A DNA stretch of 46,515 bases from an uncultured Eubacteriales bacterium (GCA_949288095.1 CASEIX010000013.1:1-46515); one strand, 5' to 3'. Positions 34,901 through 46,183 are shown, counted from the first letter of the stretch. Translations and numbers: made by a program. Notes: generated by a model not told the origin, from the sequence alone.

Positions 34901-36925
34901 CTAATTTTCTATCTCTGAAAAATATTCATTAATTCTATTGATTAATTCTTGTTTGGTTTCTTCCATTGTCATTCCTTCTACTTGTGCACCTGCTAATGTG
35001 ATATGCCCCCCACCACCTAGCTTTTCTAATATAACTTGTACATTGATATCTCCTATTGACCTTCCACTAATACAAATTTTATTTCCTACTTTTCCCATAA
35101 CAAATGATGCGGTTATATCACTAATTGTCAATAATTCGTCTGCCGCTTTTGCACATATTAAACTTGCTTCTTTATCTTTCTTTTCATATGTTGCAATCGC
35201 AATGGTTTCATTGACAATTTCTGCTTTTTTTACAATTCCCGCAATCTTATTAAATGTATCCAAATTGCTTTGAAACCATTTTTTTACTCGAATAATATTA
35301 ACTCCACATCTACGTAAATATGCTGCTGCTTCAAAAGTTCTTACCCCTGTCTTAAATGTAAAGTTTTTTGTATCCATCATAATTCCAGCATATAAACTTT
35401 CTGCTTCAATGGTTTTTAAATCTACTCTTACTTCTGCATATTGTAATAATTCCGTCACCAATTCTGCTGCGGATGAAGCATATACTTCTTGGAAAGTTAA
35501 TGTTGCATTTTCTATATAGTCTGCACTTCTTCTATGATGATCGATAATCACAATTTTATCTGTTCTTTTTAACAGTTCTGGTGCCTCTACATATGTTGTT
35601 TTATGTGTATCCACAATGACAATTAATGTTTCTTTGTCAATATTTTCTTCAGCCACTTCTTTTGTAATTAATATGTCTTCATATTCTGCTTCTTTTGCTA
35701 AGTCTGTCTTGAAACTTTGTAATGTATTTGTTTCACTGCTATCTATAATATAGGCCTTTTTACCTAAATTTTTAGCTAATCGATAAATCCCCATACTGGA
35801 TCCCATAGAATCGATATCTGGATTCGTATGTCCCATAATCATAACTTTACTTGCATCTTTTATCAAGTTTTCTAAAGCATGTGCTACCACTCTTGCTTTT
35901 ACTTTTGTTCTTTTTTCTACCTCTTGGGCTCTTCCTCCATAGAATTTATAGATTTCATTTTCTCTAATAACCGCTTGGTCTCCACCACGACCTAGTACAA
36001 CATCCATGGCTGCTTGGGCTGATTTATATTTTTCTTTATCTGTCATTCCATCATTTGATACTGCTATACTTAGTGTGATTTGCACATTCTCTTTTGTTTG
36101 GATATCTTTTACTTTATCTAAAATGCTAAATTTATCTTCTTTTACCTTTTCAAAATATCTTTGTTCAAATAAATAGACATATCGATCTCTGTCAGATTTG
36201 ATTAATACACCATTGCTTTTATCTGTCCATTCATAGATACATTTATCAATTTCTGCTATAACTTGTGGTTTTTCTTCACTTTCTAGTTGTTGCATTGTTT
36301 CTTCATAATTATCTATCATGATAATCGTTACACAAGATTTTGAATCTTTATATTCTTCTTTTAATTTCACAATTTCTGTTTCATCTATAAAATATAACAT
36401 CATCATATATTTATCATTTTGTTTTTTATCATATTTTCTAGAATGAACAAACTTACCTAATACTTCATAGTGTTTATCATTTAATTCTATATGTTTTGAA
36501 ATTTCTTTTTCTTTTGAATCATCTTTTTCTGTCTCTTTTATATCTAGCTTAATATCTTCTATTAAATTGGTTATATACTGATTAATATCAACACCTTCAA
36601 ATTCAGATATAAATTTAGCGCTTCTCCATATAACATTTCCATTTGATTCCATAATAATTAATGAAAATGGAGAATTAATTAAACTACTTTTGGCTGCTGT
36701 GTCTACTGATAGCGTTAAGTCTTGTAATGTTTCTGATATTTCACTTTTTCTTCTATTATTTGCATAATATGAATATGCTACTACTGCCACAAAGATCAAT
36801 ACAGATGGTATAATCATAATGGCATTTTCTATACAAATAATAACTAATAATATAAAAATAATTCCTAAATATATTTTTGTTTTTGATAATAATTTATCAA
36901 AAACCTTTCGATTTGTATTTTGCAT
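34901..36925 (-). CDS. gdpP: c-di-AMP phosphodiesterase GdpP
   Basis: GdpP (674 residues) hydrolyses the second messenger c-di-AMP, which controls potassium and osmolyte balance and wall stress. Two transmembrane helices lie at about residues 16-52. A PAS-like sensor follows (SPFSLIIMESNGNVIWRS), then a degenerate GGDEF domain (ITLSIAVSNDG, VLGRGGDQAVI) and the DHH/DHHA1 phosphoesterase with MGHTNPDIDSMGSS, VIVDTH, IIDHHRRS and the C-terminal GGGGHITLAGAQ. Metal ligands His, Asp, Asp, Asp and DHH are all present. ATG 36925 follows AAGGAGA, and a promoter is visible at 36958-36986. It heads the operon gdpP-rplI-dnaB. Confidence 0.95.
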   Translation of the reverse strand: MQNTNRKVFDKLLSKTKIYLGIIFILLVIICIENAIMIIPSVLIFVAVVAYSYYANNRRKSEISETLQDLTLSVDTAAKSSLINSPFSLIIMESNGNVIWRSAKFISEFEGVDINQYITNLIEDIKLDIKETEKDDSKEKEISKHIELNDKHYEVLGKFVHSRKYDKKQNDKYMMMLYFIDETEIVKLKEEYKDSKSCVTIIMIDNYEETMQQLESEEKPQVIAEIDKCIYEWTDKSNGVLIKSDRDRYVYLFEQRYFEKVKEDKFSILDKVKDIQTKENVQITLSIAVSNDGMTDKEKYKSAQAAMDVVLGRGGDQAVIRENEIYKFYGGRAQEVEKRTKVKARVVAHALENLIKDASKVMIMGHTNPDIDSMGSSMGIYRLAKNLGKKAYIIDSSETNTLQSFKTDLAKEAEYEDILITKEVAEENIDKETLIVIVDTHKTTYVEAPELLKRTDKIVIIDHHRRSADYIENATLTFQEVYASSAAELVTELLQYAEVRVDLKTIEAESLYAGIMMDTKNFTFKTGVRTFEAAAYLRRCGVNIIRVKKWFQSNLDTFNKIAGIVKKAEIVNETIAIATYEKKDKEASLICAKAADELLTISDITASFVMGKVGNKICISGRSIGDINVQVILEKLGGGGHITLAGAQVEGMTMEETKQELINRINEYFSEIEN

Positions 36926-36957
36926 AAATAGATTTCTCCTTATAATTATTCTATTAT

Positions 36958-36986
36958 ATTTTACTTGGAAATAGAGGATTTGTCAA
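36958..36986 (-). promoter_or_regulatory. Sigma-A promoter for gdpP operon
   Basis: Minus strand TTGACA (36986-36981), 17 bases, TAAAAT (36963-36958), with an overlapping AATATAAT just downstream. About 33 bases separate it from the start codon. Confidence 0.75.
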
Positions 36987-37115
36987 GTTCTCAAAGTTTT
37001 CTTTCGATCAACCTCTTAATACTTTTTCAAAGTTGCTATTGATTTCTAGGAGTACCTTCGTAAAATCTATTGTGTAACTTTTTATAAACTAATAGATTTT
37101 TAAAATTGTTTGTGA

Positions 37116-37121
37116 TATAAT
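37116..37121 (+). promoter_or_regulatory. Candidate -10 box for the plus-strand gene at 37149
   Basis: A perfect TATAAT lies 27 bases before the start codon, with AGAGGAGGA in between. No good -35 box is present at 17 bases, so activator dependence or another sigma factor is possible. Confidence 0.45.
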
Positions 37122-37148
37122 CAAAAAAACAAAAGAGGAGGATTTTTT

Positions 37149-38300
37149 ATGCTAAAAAAGTTCTTTAAAAATGAAAATGGGGCAATTACGTTATTTGTTC
37201 TCTTAGCTATGTTGTTCTTTTTGATCGTTATCTTTAGTGTTTTTGTTGCAAGTAGTAATAAAGAACAATCACAAGTATCAAACATTGACCAAATCAAACA
37301 AGAATATGAACAATCTGTAAATAATATAGATGAAACCTATAATGAAATTTTGTCTGAAAACTTATTCAACTTATTGCAAATTGGAGACTATGTGAATTAT
37401 GACCCCACAAATGGAGGGGAAATTACAACAACATATACCTCTCCTCAGGGAACATATCATGGAAATTCAACAACAACGGATACGACTGAAAATATGACAG
37501 AAGGAAATGGGTATGCAAATCAAACATTTAGTGTATCGGCAAATACAAATGGATGGCAAATATTAGATATAGATAAAGAAACCAATGAAGTTTTATTAAT
37601 ATCGGCTGATAATATAAAAACCACAGACAACAAATACTTTTTTTTAAGAGGACAAACAGGAGCTGAGTGGGGAATAAAAGAATTAAATAATATATGTGAA
37701 ATATACGGAAGAGGAAAAGGTGCAACTGGTTCCAGAAGTATAACAGTAGATGATCTTAATAAAATCGTAAGATATGATCCAGAAATAGCTCAACCTGGAA
37801 AAGGTCAAATATATGAATATAAGAACAAAGTGGAATATAAAAAAAATCTAATATCTATAAGCTATAGTGCATCAAATGGATTATCTGGTTCAACCACTAA
37901 TACACGTTTCACATATTATGATGAAGAAAAGTGGAAAACATTATCAATAAATAATAGTACAACAATAGAAAGTACACATTACTCTTACTCTGGTTCAGAC
38001 TATATTAATACTATAAATAATACTTTATATGATATGTTGTTCACAAATACATCAGATAATCTATATTGGCTTGCCTCTTCATATCATGATACATATGAAG
38101 GGCGTGTTGATTTTGGATTACGTGGAATGTATGAAGGTAGCATGTTTAGTATCAACTTGTTTGACTCCAGAGGTAATGTATATGGTGCTTATCGAGGTGT
38201 TCGTCCTGTAGTTTATATAGATATTTCTCAAATTAAACCATGTACAGGAATAGCAGATGGAACAGATACTACAATTGCACATATGCATCAAATTAAATAA
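37149..38300 (+). CDS. Membrane-anchored pilin-like surface protein of unknown function
   Basis: The 383-residue product starts with a short basic stretch and one hydrophobic helix (about residues 12-34, GAITLFVLLAMLFFLIVIFS), like TadE-type or prepilin-like N-termini. A coiled segment then leads to a Thr/Asn-rich exported domain. The C-terminal half ends LYWLASSYHD...VDFGLRGMYEG...GVRPVVYI. This W-L-A-S ... F-G-L-R ... R-P-V-V pattern recurs in uncharacterised surface domains of gut Firmicutes. There is no C-terminal wall anchor, so the N-terminal helix should hold it in the membrane. It has its own ribosome binding site (AGAGGAGGA) and terminator and is isolated on the plus strand between gdpP and rpoC. 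The function is unknown. Confidence 0.65.
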   Translation: MLKKFFKNENGAITLFVLLAMLFFLIVIFSVFVASSNKEQSQVSNIDQIKQEYEQSVNNIDETYNEILSENLFNLLQIGDYVNYDPTNGGEITTTYTSPQGTYHGNSTTTDTTENMTEGNGYANQTFSVSANTNGWQILDIDKETNEVLLISADNIKTTDNKYFFLRGQTGAEWGIKELNNICEIYGRGKGATGSRSITVDDLNKIVRYDPEIAQPGKGQIYEYKNKVEYKKNLISISYSASNGLSGSTTNTRFTYYDEEKWKTLSINNSTTIESTHYSYSGSDYINTINNTLYDMLFTNTSDNLYWLASSYHDTYEGRVDFGLRGMYEGSMFSINLFDSRGNVYGAYRGVRPVVYIDISQIKPCTGIADGTDTTIAHMHQIK

Positions 38301-38308
38301 TCCTTTTT

Positions 38309-38343
38309 GTGCCAAAATAGAATATCTATTTTGGCACTTTTTT
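38309..38343 (+). terminator. Intrinsic terminator of the plus-strand pilin-like gene
   Basis: GTGCCAAAATAG (38309-38320), loop AATAT, CTATTTTGGCAC (38326-38337), then T6: a perfect 12-bp stem. Confidence 0.9.
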
Positions 38344-38368
38344 GATTTATATAAAATTTAAACTTCAT

Positions 38369-38409
38369 AAAAAGTTGCTAAAATGGAGAATCCACTTTAG
38401 CAACTTTTT
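38369..38409 (-). terminator. Intrinsic terminator of rpoBC
   Basis: AAAAAGTTGCTAAAATGGA (38369-38387) pairs with TCCACTTTAGCAACTTTTT (38391-38409), one G-T-type mismatch, tight loop. On the minus strand the hairpin ends in T5, 3 bases after the rpoC stop codon. It shows that rpoC is the last gene of its operon, unlike the usual read-through to rpsL. Confidence 0.88.
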
Positions 38410-38412
38410 ATT

Positions 38413-41400
38413 TTATTCCATTGTTTCTGTATCTGCTACTTGCTCTAATTCTTTTTCTGTATTGATATGAATATCTTGATATTTCTTCATCCCTGTACCT
38501 GCTGGAATTAATTTACCAATAATAACATTTTCTTTTAATCCCATTAAGTCATCTGTTTTGCCTTTAACAGCTGCATCTGTAAGAACTCTTGTTGTTTCTT
38601 GGAATGATGCTGCTGATAAGAAGCTATCTGTTGCAAGAGCAGCTTTTGTAATACCAAGTAATACTCTTTTTCCTGTTGCAGGTCTTTTTCCTTCTGCAAT
38701 TGCTTCATTGTTTTTGTCTTCAAATTCATACATATCGATTAATGAACCTGGGAACATATCTGTATCTGCATTATCTTCCACTCTTACTTTCTTAAGCATT
38801 TGTCTACCAATCACTTCGATATGTTTATCATTAATATCAACACCTTGATTTCTATATACTTTTTGTACTTCTGAAATCAAGTATTCATATACACCTTCTG
38901 GTCCTTTTAATGTTAAGATTTCAGCTGGGTTAATTGAACCTTCGATTAGTGGTTCTCCTACCTCTACCATATCGCCTTCTTTTACTTTCATTTTTGAACC
39001 AAATGGAATTGTATAAGATTTTGAATTATCTTTACCTGTAACAATAACTTCTTTCTTTTTCTTTGTTTCTTTGACTTTTACTTTACCATCAATTTCTGAG
39101 ATAATAGCAAGTCCCTTTGGTTTTCTAGCTTCGAATAACTCTTCAACTCTTGGAAGACCTTGTGTAATATCTGCTACACCAGCAACACCACCAGAGTGGA
39201 TAGTTCTCATTGTAAGCTGTGTACCTGGCTCACCGATTGATTGTGCTGCAATAATACCAATTGCTTCACCAATAGATACTAAGTCTCTTCTTGCCAATCC
39301 CATACCATAACATTTTTGGCATACACCATGTTTTGAACGACATCCAAGAACAGAACGTACTTTTAGTCTTTCAATTCCTGCTGCTACAATTTCATCAGCA
39401 ATTTTTTCTGTAATCATGGTATTTGTATCAACAATTAATTCTTTTGTTTCTGGGTTGTATACATCTTCAACAGGGAATCTTCCTAATAGTCTTTCTTGCA
39501 TTTTTTCAATCACTTGTTGTCCATCTTTAATATCATAAACAATAATTCCATCATCTGTACCACAATCATGTTCTCTAACAATTATATCTTGTGATACATC
39601 AACTAATCTTCTTGTTAAATATCCAGAGTCTGCTGTTCTTAAAGCTGTATCTGAAAGTCCTTTTCTAGCACCATGGGCAGAAATGAAGTACTCTAAGGCA
39701 TCTAATCCTTCTGCAAATGATGATTTAATTGGTATTTCAACTGCTTTACCTGTTGTACTTGCCATCAATCCACGCATACCTGCAATTTGTCTTAACTGGC
39801 TCATATTACCTCTGGCTCCAGATTTAACCATCATATAGATTGGGTTTAATTCATCAAAGTTTTCTTCCATAGCATCACTAACTTTGTTTGTTGTGTCTTC
39901 CCATACTTTGATAACTTCTGAATAACGTTCATCATTTGTAATTAAACCTCTTGCATATTGTTTTCTAATATTTTCAATTTTGCTATCTGCTTCTTGTAAT
40001 AATCCCTTTTTGGCTTCTGGTACTTGTACATCACTCATTGAGAATGTAATACCTGCTAATGTTGAATATTTAAATCCTAATGCCTTGATATAGTCAATGA
40101 CTTCTGCTGATTCTGTTAATCCATGTGTTCTGATAACCCTTTCAATGATATTACCCATTGATTTTTTCATAACTGGGAAACTAATTTCATATTGGAACGG
40201 ATCTTCTTTTCTATCAATAAATCCTAAATCTTGTGGAATTCCTTGATTGAAAATAATTCTTCCAACACTGGTTTCTACTTTCTTTGTTTTAATTTCTCCA
40301 TCAATTTCTTTAGAAATTCTAACAAAGATTTTTGCATGAATGCCTACTTCATGGTTTTCAAATGCCATTAGAGCTTCTTCTGAATCTTTATAATAAGTTC
40401 CTTCACCTTTTTCTCCATCTAAGACCATTGTTAAATAATAACTTCCTAAAATCATGTCTAGTCTTGGTACAGCTACTGGTTTACCATCTTGTGGTTTTAA
40501 CAAGTTGTTTGTTGAAAGCATTAAATATCTAGATTCTGCTTGTGCTTCTGGTGATAATGGTAAATGTACAGCCATTTGGTCACCATCGAAGTCAGCATTA
40601 AACGCTTCACAAACTAATGGGTGAAGTTTGATAGCTCTACCTTCTACTAATACTGGCTCAAAACTTTGAATACCTAATCTGTGTAGTGTAGGTGCACGGT
40701 TTAACATAACTGGGTGGTCTTTGATAACTTCTTCTAGAATTCCCCATACTTCTGGTCTTAATCTTTCTACCATTCTTTTTGCATTTTTAATATTTTGTGC
40801 AATTCCTCTTCCTACTAATTCTCTCATAACAAATGGTTTGAATAATTCTACTGCCATTTCCTTTGGAAGTCCACATTGATAGATTTTAAGTTCTGGTCCT
40901 ACTACGATAACAGAACGTCCTGAATAGTCAACACGTTTTCCAAGTAAGTTTTGACGGAAACGACCTTGTTTTCCTTTTAATAAATCTGATAAAGATTTTA
41001 ATGGTCTATTTCCAGCTCCTGTTACTGGTCTACCTCTTCTTCCATTATCAATTAAGGCATCTACTGATTCTTGTAACATTCTCTTTTCATTTCTTACAAT
41101 GATTTCTGGAGCTCCTAATTCTAATAATCTTTTTAATCTGTTATTTCTGTTGATGACTCTTCTATATAAGTCATTTAAGTCAGATGTTGCAAATCTACCA
41201 CCATCCAATTGTACCATTGGTCTTAAATCTGGTGGAATAACTGGGATAACATTCATAACCATCCATTCAGGTCTATTGCCTGAAAGTCTAAATGCTTCTA
41301 CTGTGTCTAATCTTTTGATTAGTTTGCTTTTCTTTTGCTCACTGGCATTTTCTAATTCTTTTCTGATTTGTACAGATAATTTTTCTACATCAATTTCTTC

Positions 41401-41940
41401 TAATAATTCTCTTAAAGCCTCTGCTCCCATTTTTGCTTTAAAAGAACCTCTTCCATATTTTTCTTCTGCTTCATGATATTCTTTTTCGTTTAATACTTGG
41501 CATTTCTCCAAATTAGTTGTTCCTTTATCAATCACAACATAAGAAGCAAAATAAATGATTTTCTCTAGATTTCTTGGTGAAATATCAAGCATTAAAGCAA
41601 TTCTACTTGGAATTCCTTTAAAATACCATATATGTGCAACTGGTGCTGCAAGTTCAATATGCCCCATTCTTTCTCTTCTTACTTTTGATTTGGTTACTTC
41701 AACACCACATCTATCACACACGATTCCTTTATATCTTACTCTTTTATACTTACCACAGTGACATTCCCAGTCTTTTGTTGGACCAAATATTCTTTCACAG
41801 AAAAGTCCATCTTTTTCTGGTTTTAATGTTCTGTAATTAATGGTTTCTGGTTTTTTTACTTCTCCTTTTGACCATTCTCTGATTTTTTCATCTGATGCAA
41901 TTCCTATTTTTAACTTATTAAAAATATCTAATTCGTCCAC
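38413..41940 (-). CDS. rpoC: DNA-directed RNA polymerase subunit beta'
   Basis: The 1175-residue clamp subunit contains the N-terminal zinc site ([20 protein letters not shown]), the lid and rudder region, the catalytic magnesium motif [16 protein letters not shown] (near residue 460), the trigger and bridge segments ([40 protein letters not shown]) and the second zinc site ([13 protein letters not shown]). It has the short Firmicute form without the large insertions seen in proteobacteria. The start is GTG at 41940-41938 with AGGGGGA at 8 bases. It follows rpoB after a 168-bp gap containing a GC-rich foldable element, and a terminator comes right after it. Confidence 0.99.
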   Translation of the reverse strand: MDELDIFNKLKIGIASDEKIREWSKGEVKKPETINYRTLKPEKDGLFCERIFGPTKDWECHCGKYKRVRYKGIVCDRCGVEVTKSKVRRERMGHIELAAPVAHIWYFKGIPSRIALMLDISPRNLEKIIYFASYVVIDKGTTNLEKCQVLNEKEYHEAEEKYGRGSFKAKMGAEALRELLEEIDVEKLSVQIRKELENASEQKKSKLIKRLDTVEAFRLSGNRPEWMVMNVIPVIPPDLRPMVQLDGGRFATSDLNDLYRRVINRNNRLKRLLELGAPEIIVRNEKRMLQESVDALIDNGRRGRPVTGAGNRPLKSLSDLLKGKQGRFRQNLLGKRVDYSGRSVIVVGPELKIYQCGLPKEMAVELFKPFVMRELVGRGIAQNIKNAKRMVERLRPEVWGILEEVIKDHPVMLNRAPTLHRLGIQSFEPVLVEGRAIKLHPLVCEAFNADFDGDQMAVHLPLSPEAQAESRYLMLSTNNLLKPQDGKPVAVPRLDMILGSYYLTMVLDGEKGEGTYYKDSEEALMAFENHEVGIHAKIFVRISKEIDGEIKTKKVETSVGRIIFNQGIPQDLGFIDRKEDPFQYEISFPVMKKSMGNIIERVIRTHGLTESAEVIDYIKALGFKYSTLAGITFSMSDVQVPEAKKGLLQEADSKIENIRKQYARGLITNDERYSEVIKVWEDTTNKVSDAMEENFDELNPIYMMVKSGARGNMSQLRQIAGMRGLMASTTGKAVEIPIKSSFAEGLDALEYFISAHGARKGLSDTALRTADSGYLTRRLVDVSQDIIVREHDCGTDDGIIVYDIKDGQQVIEKMQERLLGRFPVEDVYNPETKELIVDTNTMITEKIADEIVAAGIERLKVRSVLGCRSKHGVCQKCYGMGLARRDLVSIGEAIGIIAAQSIGEPGTQLTMRTIHSGGVAGVADITQGLPRVEELFEARKPKGLAIISEIDGKVKVKETKKKKEVIVTGKDNSKSYTIPFGSKMKVKEGDMVEVGEPLIEGSINPAEILTLKGPEGVYEYLISEVQKVYRNQGVDINDKHIEVIGRQMLKKVRVEDNADTDMFPGSLIDMYEFEDKNNEAIAEGKRPATGKRVLLGITKAALATDSFLSAASFQETTRVLTDAAVKGKTDDLMGLKENVIIGKLIPAGTGMKKYQDIHINTEKELEQVADTETME

Positions 41941-41973
41941 TTTATTTCCCCCTAAATAAATTTGTTTTGGGTA

Positions 41974-42046
41974 ATTCTAAAACAGGTGAAGAGGTCTAGC
42001 CACCGCTGGTGCAATTCCTTCCTGTCGCCCCTTTCCTTTTTAGAAT
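41974..42046 (-). ncRNA. Candidate structured RNA element in the rpoB-rpoC gap
   Basis: The outer arms TTTTAGAAT and ATTCTAAAA pair to enclose a stretch much richer in G+C than the surroundings. On the minus strand it can form ACAGG/CCTGT, GAAGG/CCTCTTC and an inner CACC-AGC-GGTG hairpin, nested in that order. It lies between the rpoB stop codon and the rpoC ribosome binding site. No known riboswitch, ribozyme or ribosomal-protein leader motif was recognised. It may control or process the rpoBC message. Confidence 0.5.
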
Positions 42047-42086
42047 TTATTCAATTAATTTTATTTCTTTTTCGAATTAACGACGT

Positions 42087-42100
42087 AAGATGCCTGATTT
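42087..42100. repeat. Possible relic of the post-rpsL palindrome after rpoB
   Basis: AAGATGCCTGATTT is identical to one arm of the palindrome after rpsL (3484-3497) and lies 9 bases after the rpoB stop codon. Fourteen bases could match by chance in so AT-rich a genome, but the identical position relative to a stop codon makes a shared origin plausible. Confidence 0.35.
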
Positions 42101-42108
42101 AGTTCGTT

Positions 42109-45100
42109 TTACATGATGTCATTATCATTATCCAAATTATCCCCTGCCAAATCACTACCAAAGAACATTTCATCATCTTCATCATCTAGACCTTCAAACA
42201 ACTCATCATTTCCATCATCAAGAGATTCATTTTCATCTTCTAATAAAATGTCGTCCTCTGTACTTTCCTCTGTATAGCCATCATCTAAATCTCCATCTGC
42301 AACCACTTCATCTTCTGCTAGATATTTCTTCTCTTTTTCTGGATCATATTCGATACCATCTTCAATATTTTCTTTTAGCTCTAATTCTTGATTATCATCA
42401 GAATATAGTCTAACATCTAATCCTAAAGATTGAAGTTCTTTTACTAATACTTTAAAGCTTTCTGGAACACCTGGTTCTGGAACATTTTCACCTTTTACAA
42501 TGGCTTCATAAGTTTTTACTCTTCCGACAACATCATCAGATTTAACAGTTAACATTTCTTGTAATGTATATGATGCACCATAAGCCTCTAATGCCCAAAC
42601 TTCCATTTCTCCAAAACGTTGTCCACCAAATTGTGCTTTTCCTCCTAGAGGTTGTTGTGTAACTAATGAGTATGGTCCAGTTGAACGTGCATGGATTTTA
42701 TCATCTACTAAGTGATGTAATTTTAACATATACATAACACCAACCGTGATTGGACTTGCAAATGGTTCTCCTGTTCTACCATCATATAGTGTTGTTTTAC
42801 CATCTTTATTCATTCCAGCTTCTGCTAATAATTTTTCAACATCTTCTTGTGTCGCACCATCAAATACTGGTGTAGATACATGCCATCCTAAAGCTTTTGC
42901 AGCACCTCCTAAATGAACTTCTAGTACTTGACCTAAGTTCATACGAGATGGAACTCCAAGAGGGTTTAATAAGATGTCAATTGGTGTACCATCTGGCATA
43001 AATGGCATATCCTCTTCTGGTAATACTCTTGAGATAACACCTTTGTTACCATGACGTCCAGCCATTTTATCTCCGACTGATATTTTTCTCTTTGTTGCAA
43101 TATAACATCTAATAATTTGGTTAACACCAGGTCCTAATTCATCTGAATTTTCTCTTGTAAAGATTTTAACATCTACGATTGTTCCTTGCTCTCCATGAGG
43201 TACTCTTAATGATGTATCTCTTACTTCTCTTGCTTTTTCACCAAAGATAGCTCTTAATAATCTTTCTTCAGCTGTTAATTCTGTTTCTCCTTTTGGTGTT
43301 ACTTTTCCAACTAAGATATCTCCTGGTCTTACTTCTGCACCAATACGAATAATTCCATTTTCATCTAGGTCTTTTAATGAATCATCACCAATGTTTGGAA
43401 TATCTCTTGTGATTTCTTCTGCACCTAGTTTTGTATCTCTACATTCACAATCATATTCTTCTATATGAATTGATGTAAATACATCTTCTTTTACTAATCT
43501 TTCATTTAATAAAATAGCATCCTCATAGTTATATCCTTCCCATGTTGAGAAAGCAACTAATACATTTTTACCTAATGCCATTTCTCCATTCTTGGTTGAT
43601 GGTCCATCTGCAATGGCATCTCCTTTTTTAACCTTCTCACCTCTTTTAACAATTGGTTTTTGGTTAATACAAGTACCACCATTAGTTCTTTTGAATTTAC
43701 GTAATTTATGTACAACTGTTTTTCCATTATTATATTTAACTGTGATAGCATCTCCTGTTACTTTTTCGATAACACCATCATCTTCTGCTAATACTAAAAT
43801 TCCTGAATCTTTTGCTGCTCTGTATTCAATACCTGTTCCAACAATTGGGCTTTCTGTAATCATCAAAGGAACTGCTTGACGTTGCATGTTTGCACCCATT
43901 AACGCTCTTTTTGCGTCGTCATGCTCTAAGAATGGAATCATAGCTGCCGCAATAGAAACTAATTGTTTTGGTGAAACATCTACATATTGTACTTTATCTT
44001 TGTCTACTTCGATAACTTCATTTCTATATCTAACTCTAATTCTTGGGTTTACAAAACTTCCGTCTTTGTTAATTGGTTCTGATGCTTGAGCAATAATATA
44101 ATTGTCTTCTACATCTGCACTCATATATTCTACAATGTCTGTTAATTTATGTGTTTCTGGATCTACTTTTCTATATGGTGTTTCAATAAATCCATATTCA
44201 TTGATTTGTGCAAATGATGATAATGCTGAGATTAATCCAATGTTTGGTCCTTCTGGTGACTCGATTGGACATAATCTACCATAATGTGTATAGTGAATAT
44301 CACGAACCTCGAATCCTGCTCTATCTCTTGTTAATCCTCCAGGTCCTAATGCAGAAATTCTTCTTTTATGGGTTAATTCTGAAAGTGGGTTTGTTTGGTC
44401 CATGAATTGTGATAATTGTGAGCTTCCAAAGAATTCTCTAATTGCTGATGTAATTGGTTTTGTATTAATTAATGTTTGTGGTGTTACTACATCTAAATCT
44501 TGAATTGTCATTCTTTCACGAACAACTCTTTCTAACCTTGTTAAACCAATTCTAAATTGATTTTGTAATAACTCACCAACACAACGAATTCTACGGTTTG
44601 CTAAGTGGTCAATATCATCTGGTTCACCTAATCCATGTGATAAGTTTAGTAAATAGTTAATAGAAGCAATCATATCTTCTGTTGTGATATGTTTTGGCAC
44701 TAATTCATTTTGTCTCTCTTCTATGATTTTTACTAATTCTTTTTCATCTGTATTGTCTATAATATTTTTTAATACATCATAATTTACTAATTCTTTAAAA
44801 TGTAATTTGCTTAAATCAACATTTGGTAATACTTTGTGGATATTTACTGTACTGTTTCCTATAATTCTAACTGTTCTTTCTCCAACAGTAATATCTACCA
44901 TATTGATTCCTGCATTTTGGATTTCTTCTGCAACTTCTTCTGTAATCACTTCTCCTGCTTGTACGAATACTTCTCCTGTTTCACTATCTACGATATCTGT
45001 TGCAGCAACTCTTCCTTTAATTCTTCCAGCTAATGCTAATTTTTGATTAAATTTATATCTTCCTACTTTTGCTAAATCATATCTTCTATTGTCATAAAAT

Positions 45101-45876
45101 AATCCATTAAATAAGTTTCTTGCAGCATCTGCTGTTGGAAGTTCTCCTGGTCTCAATTTTTTATAGATTTCAATTAATGCTTCATCTTGATCTTTTATTG
45201 TATCTTTATTAAGTGTTGCTTTGATTAATTCTTCATCACCAAATAAATCTAATATTTGTGTATCTGTTGCCACACCAATAGCTCTTAATAGAGTGGTTAC
45301 TGGAACTTTTCTAGTTCTATCAACACGAACCCAGAAAATATCATTTCCATCTGTTTCATATTCTAACCATGCTCCACGTAATGGCATAACAGTTGATGTA
45401 TATGTTTTCTTTCCTGTTTTTGTGTCAAATACTTCATCATAATAACAACCTGGTGAACGAACTAACTGGCTAACAACAACTCTTTCTGCTCCATTGATAA
45501 CAAATGTTCCACTATCTGTCATTAAAGGAAAATCTCCTAAATAAATTTCTTGTTCTTTGATTTCCCCTGTTTCACGGTTAATTAATCTTACCTTTACATG
45601 TAATCTTGAAGAATATGTTGCATCTCTTTCTTTTGCTTCTTCTACTGTATATTTAGTCTTGTCCTCCATGTAGTAATCAAAAAATTCAAGTACAAGATTT
45701 CCAGAATAATCCTCGATTGGAGAAATATCTTTTAATACTTCACCTAATCCTTCTTCTACAAACCAATCATAAGAATCTCTTTGTACTTTGATAAGATTTG
45801 GCATTTCGATATAGTCGCCAACTTTTGCGAAATCTTTACGAGAAGCTTTCTCGTATTTTACTTCTTTTAATTTCAA
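42109..45876 (-). CDS. rpoB: DNA-directed RNA polymerase subunit beta
   Basis: The 1255-residue catalytic subunit shows all beta blocks: [14 protein letters not shown] near the start, the rifampicin region [20 protein letters not shown] (wild-type residues, so rifampicin sensitivity is expected), [53 protein letters not shown] and [20 protein letters not shown]. After the conserved C-terminus an unusually acidic tail of about 90 residues (Asp/Glu-rich, for example [15 protein letters not shown]) extends the protein. The start is taken as TTG 45876 because GAGGTGAT lies at ideal distance; GTG 45885 would overlap that site. rpoC follows on the same transcript. Confidence 0.98.
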   Translation of the reverse strand: MKLKEVKYEKASRKDFAKVGDYIEMPNLIKVQRDSYDWFVEEGLGEVLKDISPIEDYSGNLVLEFFDYYMEDKTKYTVEEAKERDATYSSRLHVKVRLINRETGEIKEQEIYLGDFPLMTDSGTFVINGAERVVVSQLVRSPGCYYDEVFDTKTGKKTYTSTVMPLRGAWLEYETDGNDIFWVRVDRTRKVPVTTLLRAIGVATDTQILDLFGDEELIKATLNKDTIKDQDEALIEIYKKLRPGELPTADAARNLFNGLFYDNRRYDLAKVGRYKFNQKLALAGRIKGRVAATDIVDSETGEVFVQAGEVITEEVAEEIQNAGINMVDITVGERTVRIIGNSTVNIHKVLPNVDLSKLHFKELVNYDVLKNIIDNTDEKELVKIIEERQNELVPKHITTEDMIASINYLLNLSHGLGEPDDIDHLANRRIRCVGELLQNQFRIGLTRLERVVRERMTIQDLDVVTPQTLINTKPITSAIREFFGSSQLSQFMDQTNPLSELTHKRRISALGPGGLTRDRAGFEVRDIHYTHYGRLCPIESPEGPNIGLISALSSFAQINEYGFIETPYRKVDPETHKLTDIVEYMSADVEDNYIIAQASEPINKDGSFVNPRIRVRYRNEVIEVDKDKVQYVDVSPKQLVSIAAAMIPFLEHDDAKRALMGANMQRQAVPLMITESPIVGTGIEYRAAKDSGILVLAEDDGVIEKVTGDAITVKYNNGKTVVHKLRKFKRTNGGTCINQKPIVKRGEKVKKGDAIADGPSTKNGEMALGKNVLVAFSTWEGYNYEDAILLNERLVKEDVFTSIHIEEYDCECRDTKLGAEEITRDIPNIGDDSLKDLDENGIIRIGAEVRPGDILVGKVTPKGETELTAEERLLRAIFGEKAREVRDTSLRVPHGEQGTIVDVKIFTRENSDELGPGVNQIIRCYIATKRKISVGDKMAGRHGNKGVISRVLPEEDMPFMPDGTPIDILLNPLGVPSRMNLGQVLEVHLGGAAKALGWHVSTPVFDGATQEDVEKLLAEAGMNKDGKTTLYDGRTGEPFASPITVGVMYMLKLHHLVDDKIHARSTGPYSLVTQQPLGGKAQFGGQRFGEMEVWALEAYGASYTLQEMLTVKSDDVVGRVKTYEAIVKGENVPEPGVPESFKVLVKELQSLGLDVRLYSDDNQELELKENIEDGIEYDPEKEKKYLAEDEVVADGDLDDGYTEESTEDDILLEDENESLDDGNDELFEGLDDEDDEMFFGSDLAGDNLDNDNDIM

Positions 45877-45985
45877 GAAAATCACCTCATATAAAATATT
45901 AAGCAGAAATAACGATCAACATTTTGTTGATTTGATTTATTGGTTAAAAGAAGTCCTTCTTAAATCATAAATTTCTTGACTAAGT

Positions 45986-46015
45986 TTTAAAATTGTCTGC
46001 TTTTACAATTTTAAA
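45986..46015. repeat. Perfect 11-bp hairpin in rpoB leader
   Basis: TTTAAAATTGT (45986-45996), 8-base loop, ACAATTTTAAA (46005-46015). It would form in the rpoB 5' leader RNA. There is no U-tract. Confidence 0.6.
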
Positions 46016-46128
46016 TTTTCCTAGGGAAACTTATATTTAATTCCTCTTCTTTTAATTATTAACATTTGAATAAAAAATTTTTGAATGTATGATTTGACTT
46101 TGAAAACAATCACATTTAACCCATGTAT

Positions 46129-46158
46129 ATAATAAAATGGCAATAAAAGAGCTGTCAA
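46129..46158 (-). promoter_or_regulatory. Proximal promoter for rpoBC (P1)
   Basis: Minus strand TTGACA (46158-46153), 18 bases, TATTAT (46134-46129). Its -35 box lies inside the 3' arm of the terminator hairpin of the upstream transcript. Confidence 0.65.
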
Positions 46159-46183
46159 AAAATCTTCATTTTTCAACTGGCTC
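46142..46183 (-). terminator. Terminator or attenuator upstream of rpoB
   Basis: Minus strand GAGC-CA-GTTGAAAAAT, loop GAAG, ATTTTTTGAC-A-GCTC, followed by TTTTATT. It would stop transcripts from the distal promoter (46285-46314) after about 130 bases, unless antiterminated. Confidence 0.65.

Noticed and set aside
42109..42400. Acidic C-terminal tail of RpoB as a frameshift artefact
   Set aside because: It stays in frame to a normal stop codon, has consistent codon use, and acidic tails are found in other Clostridia-type RpoB proteins.
29512..45876. Numerous plus-strand frames opposite ftsH, rpoC and rpoB
   Set aside because: Antisense shadows of highly conserved minus-strand genes; no starts or promoters support them.
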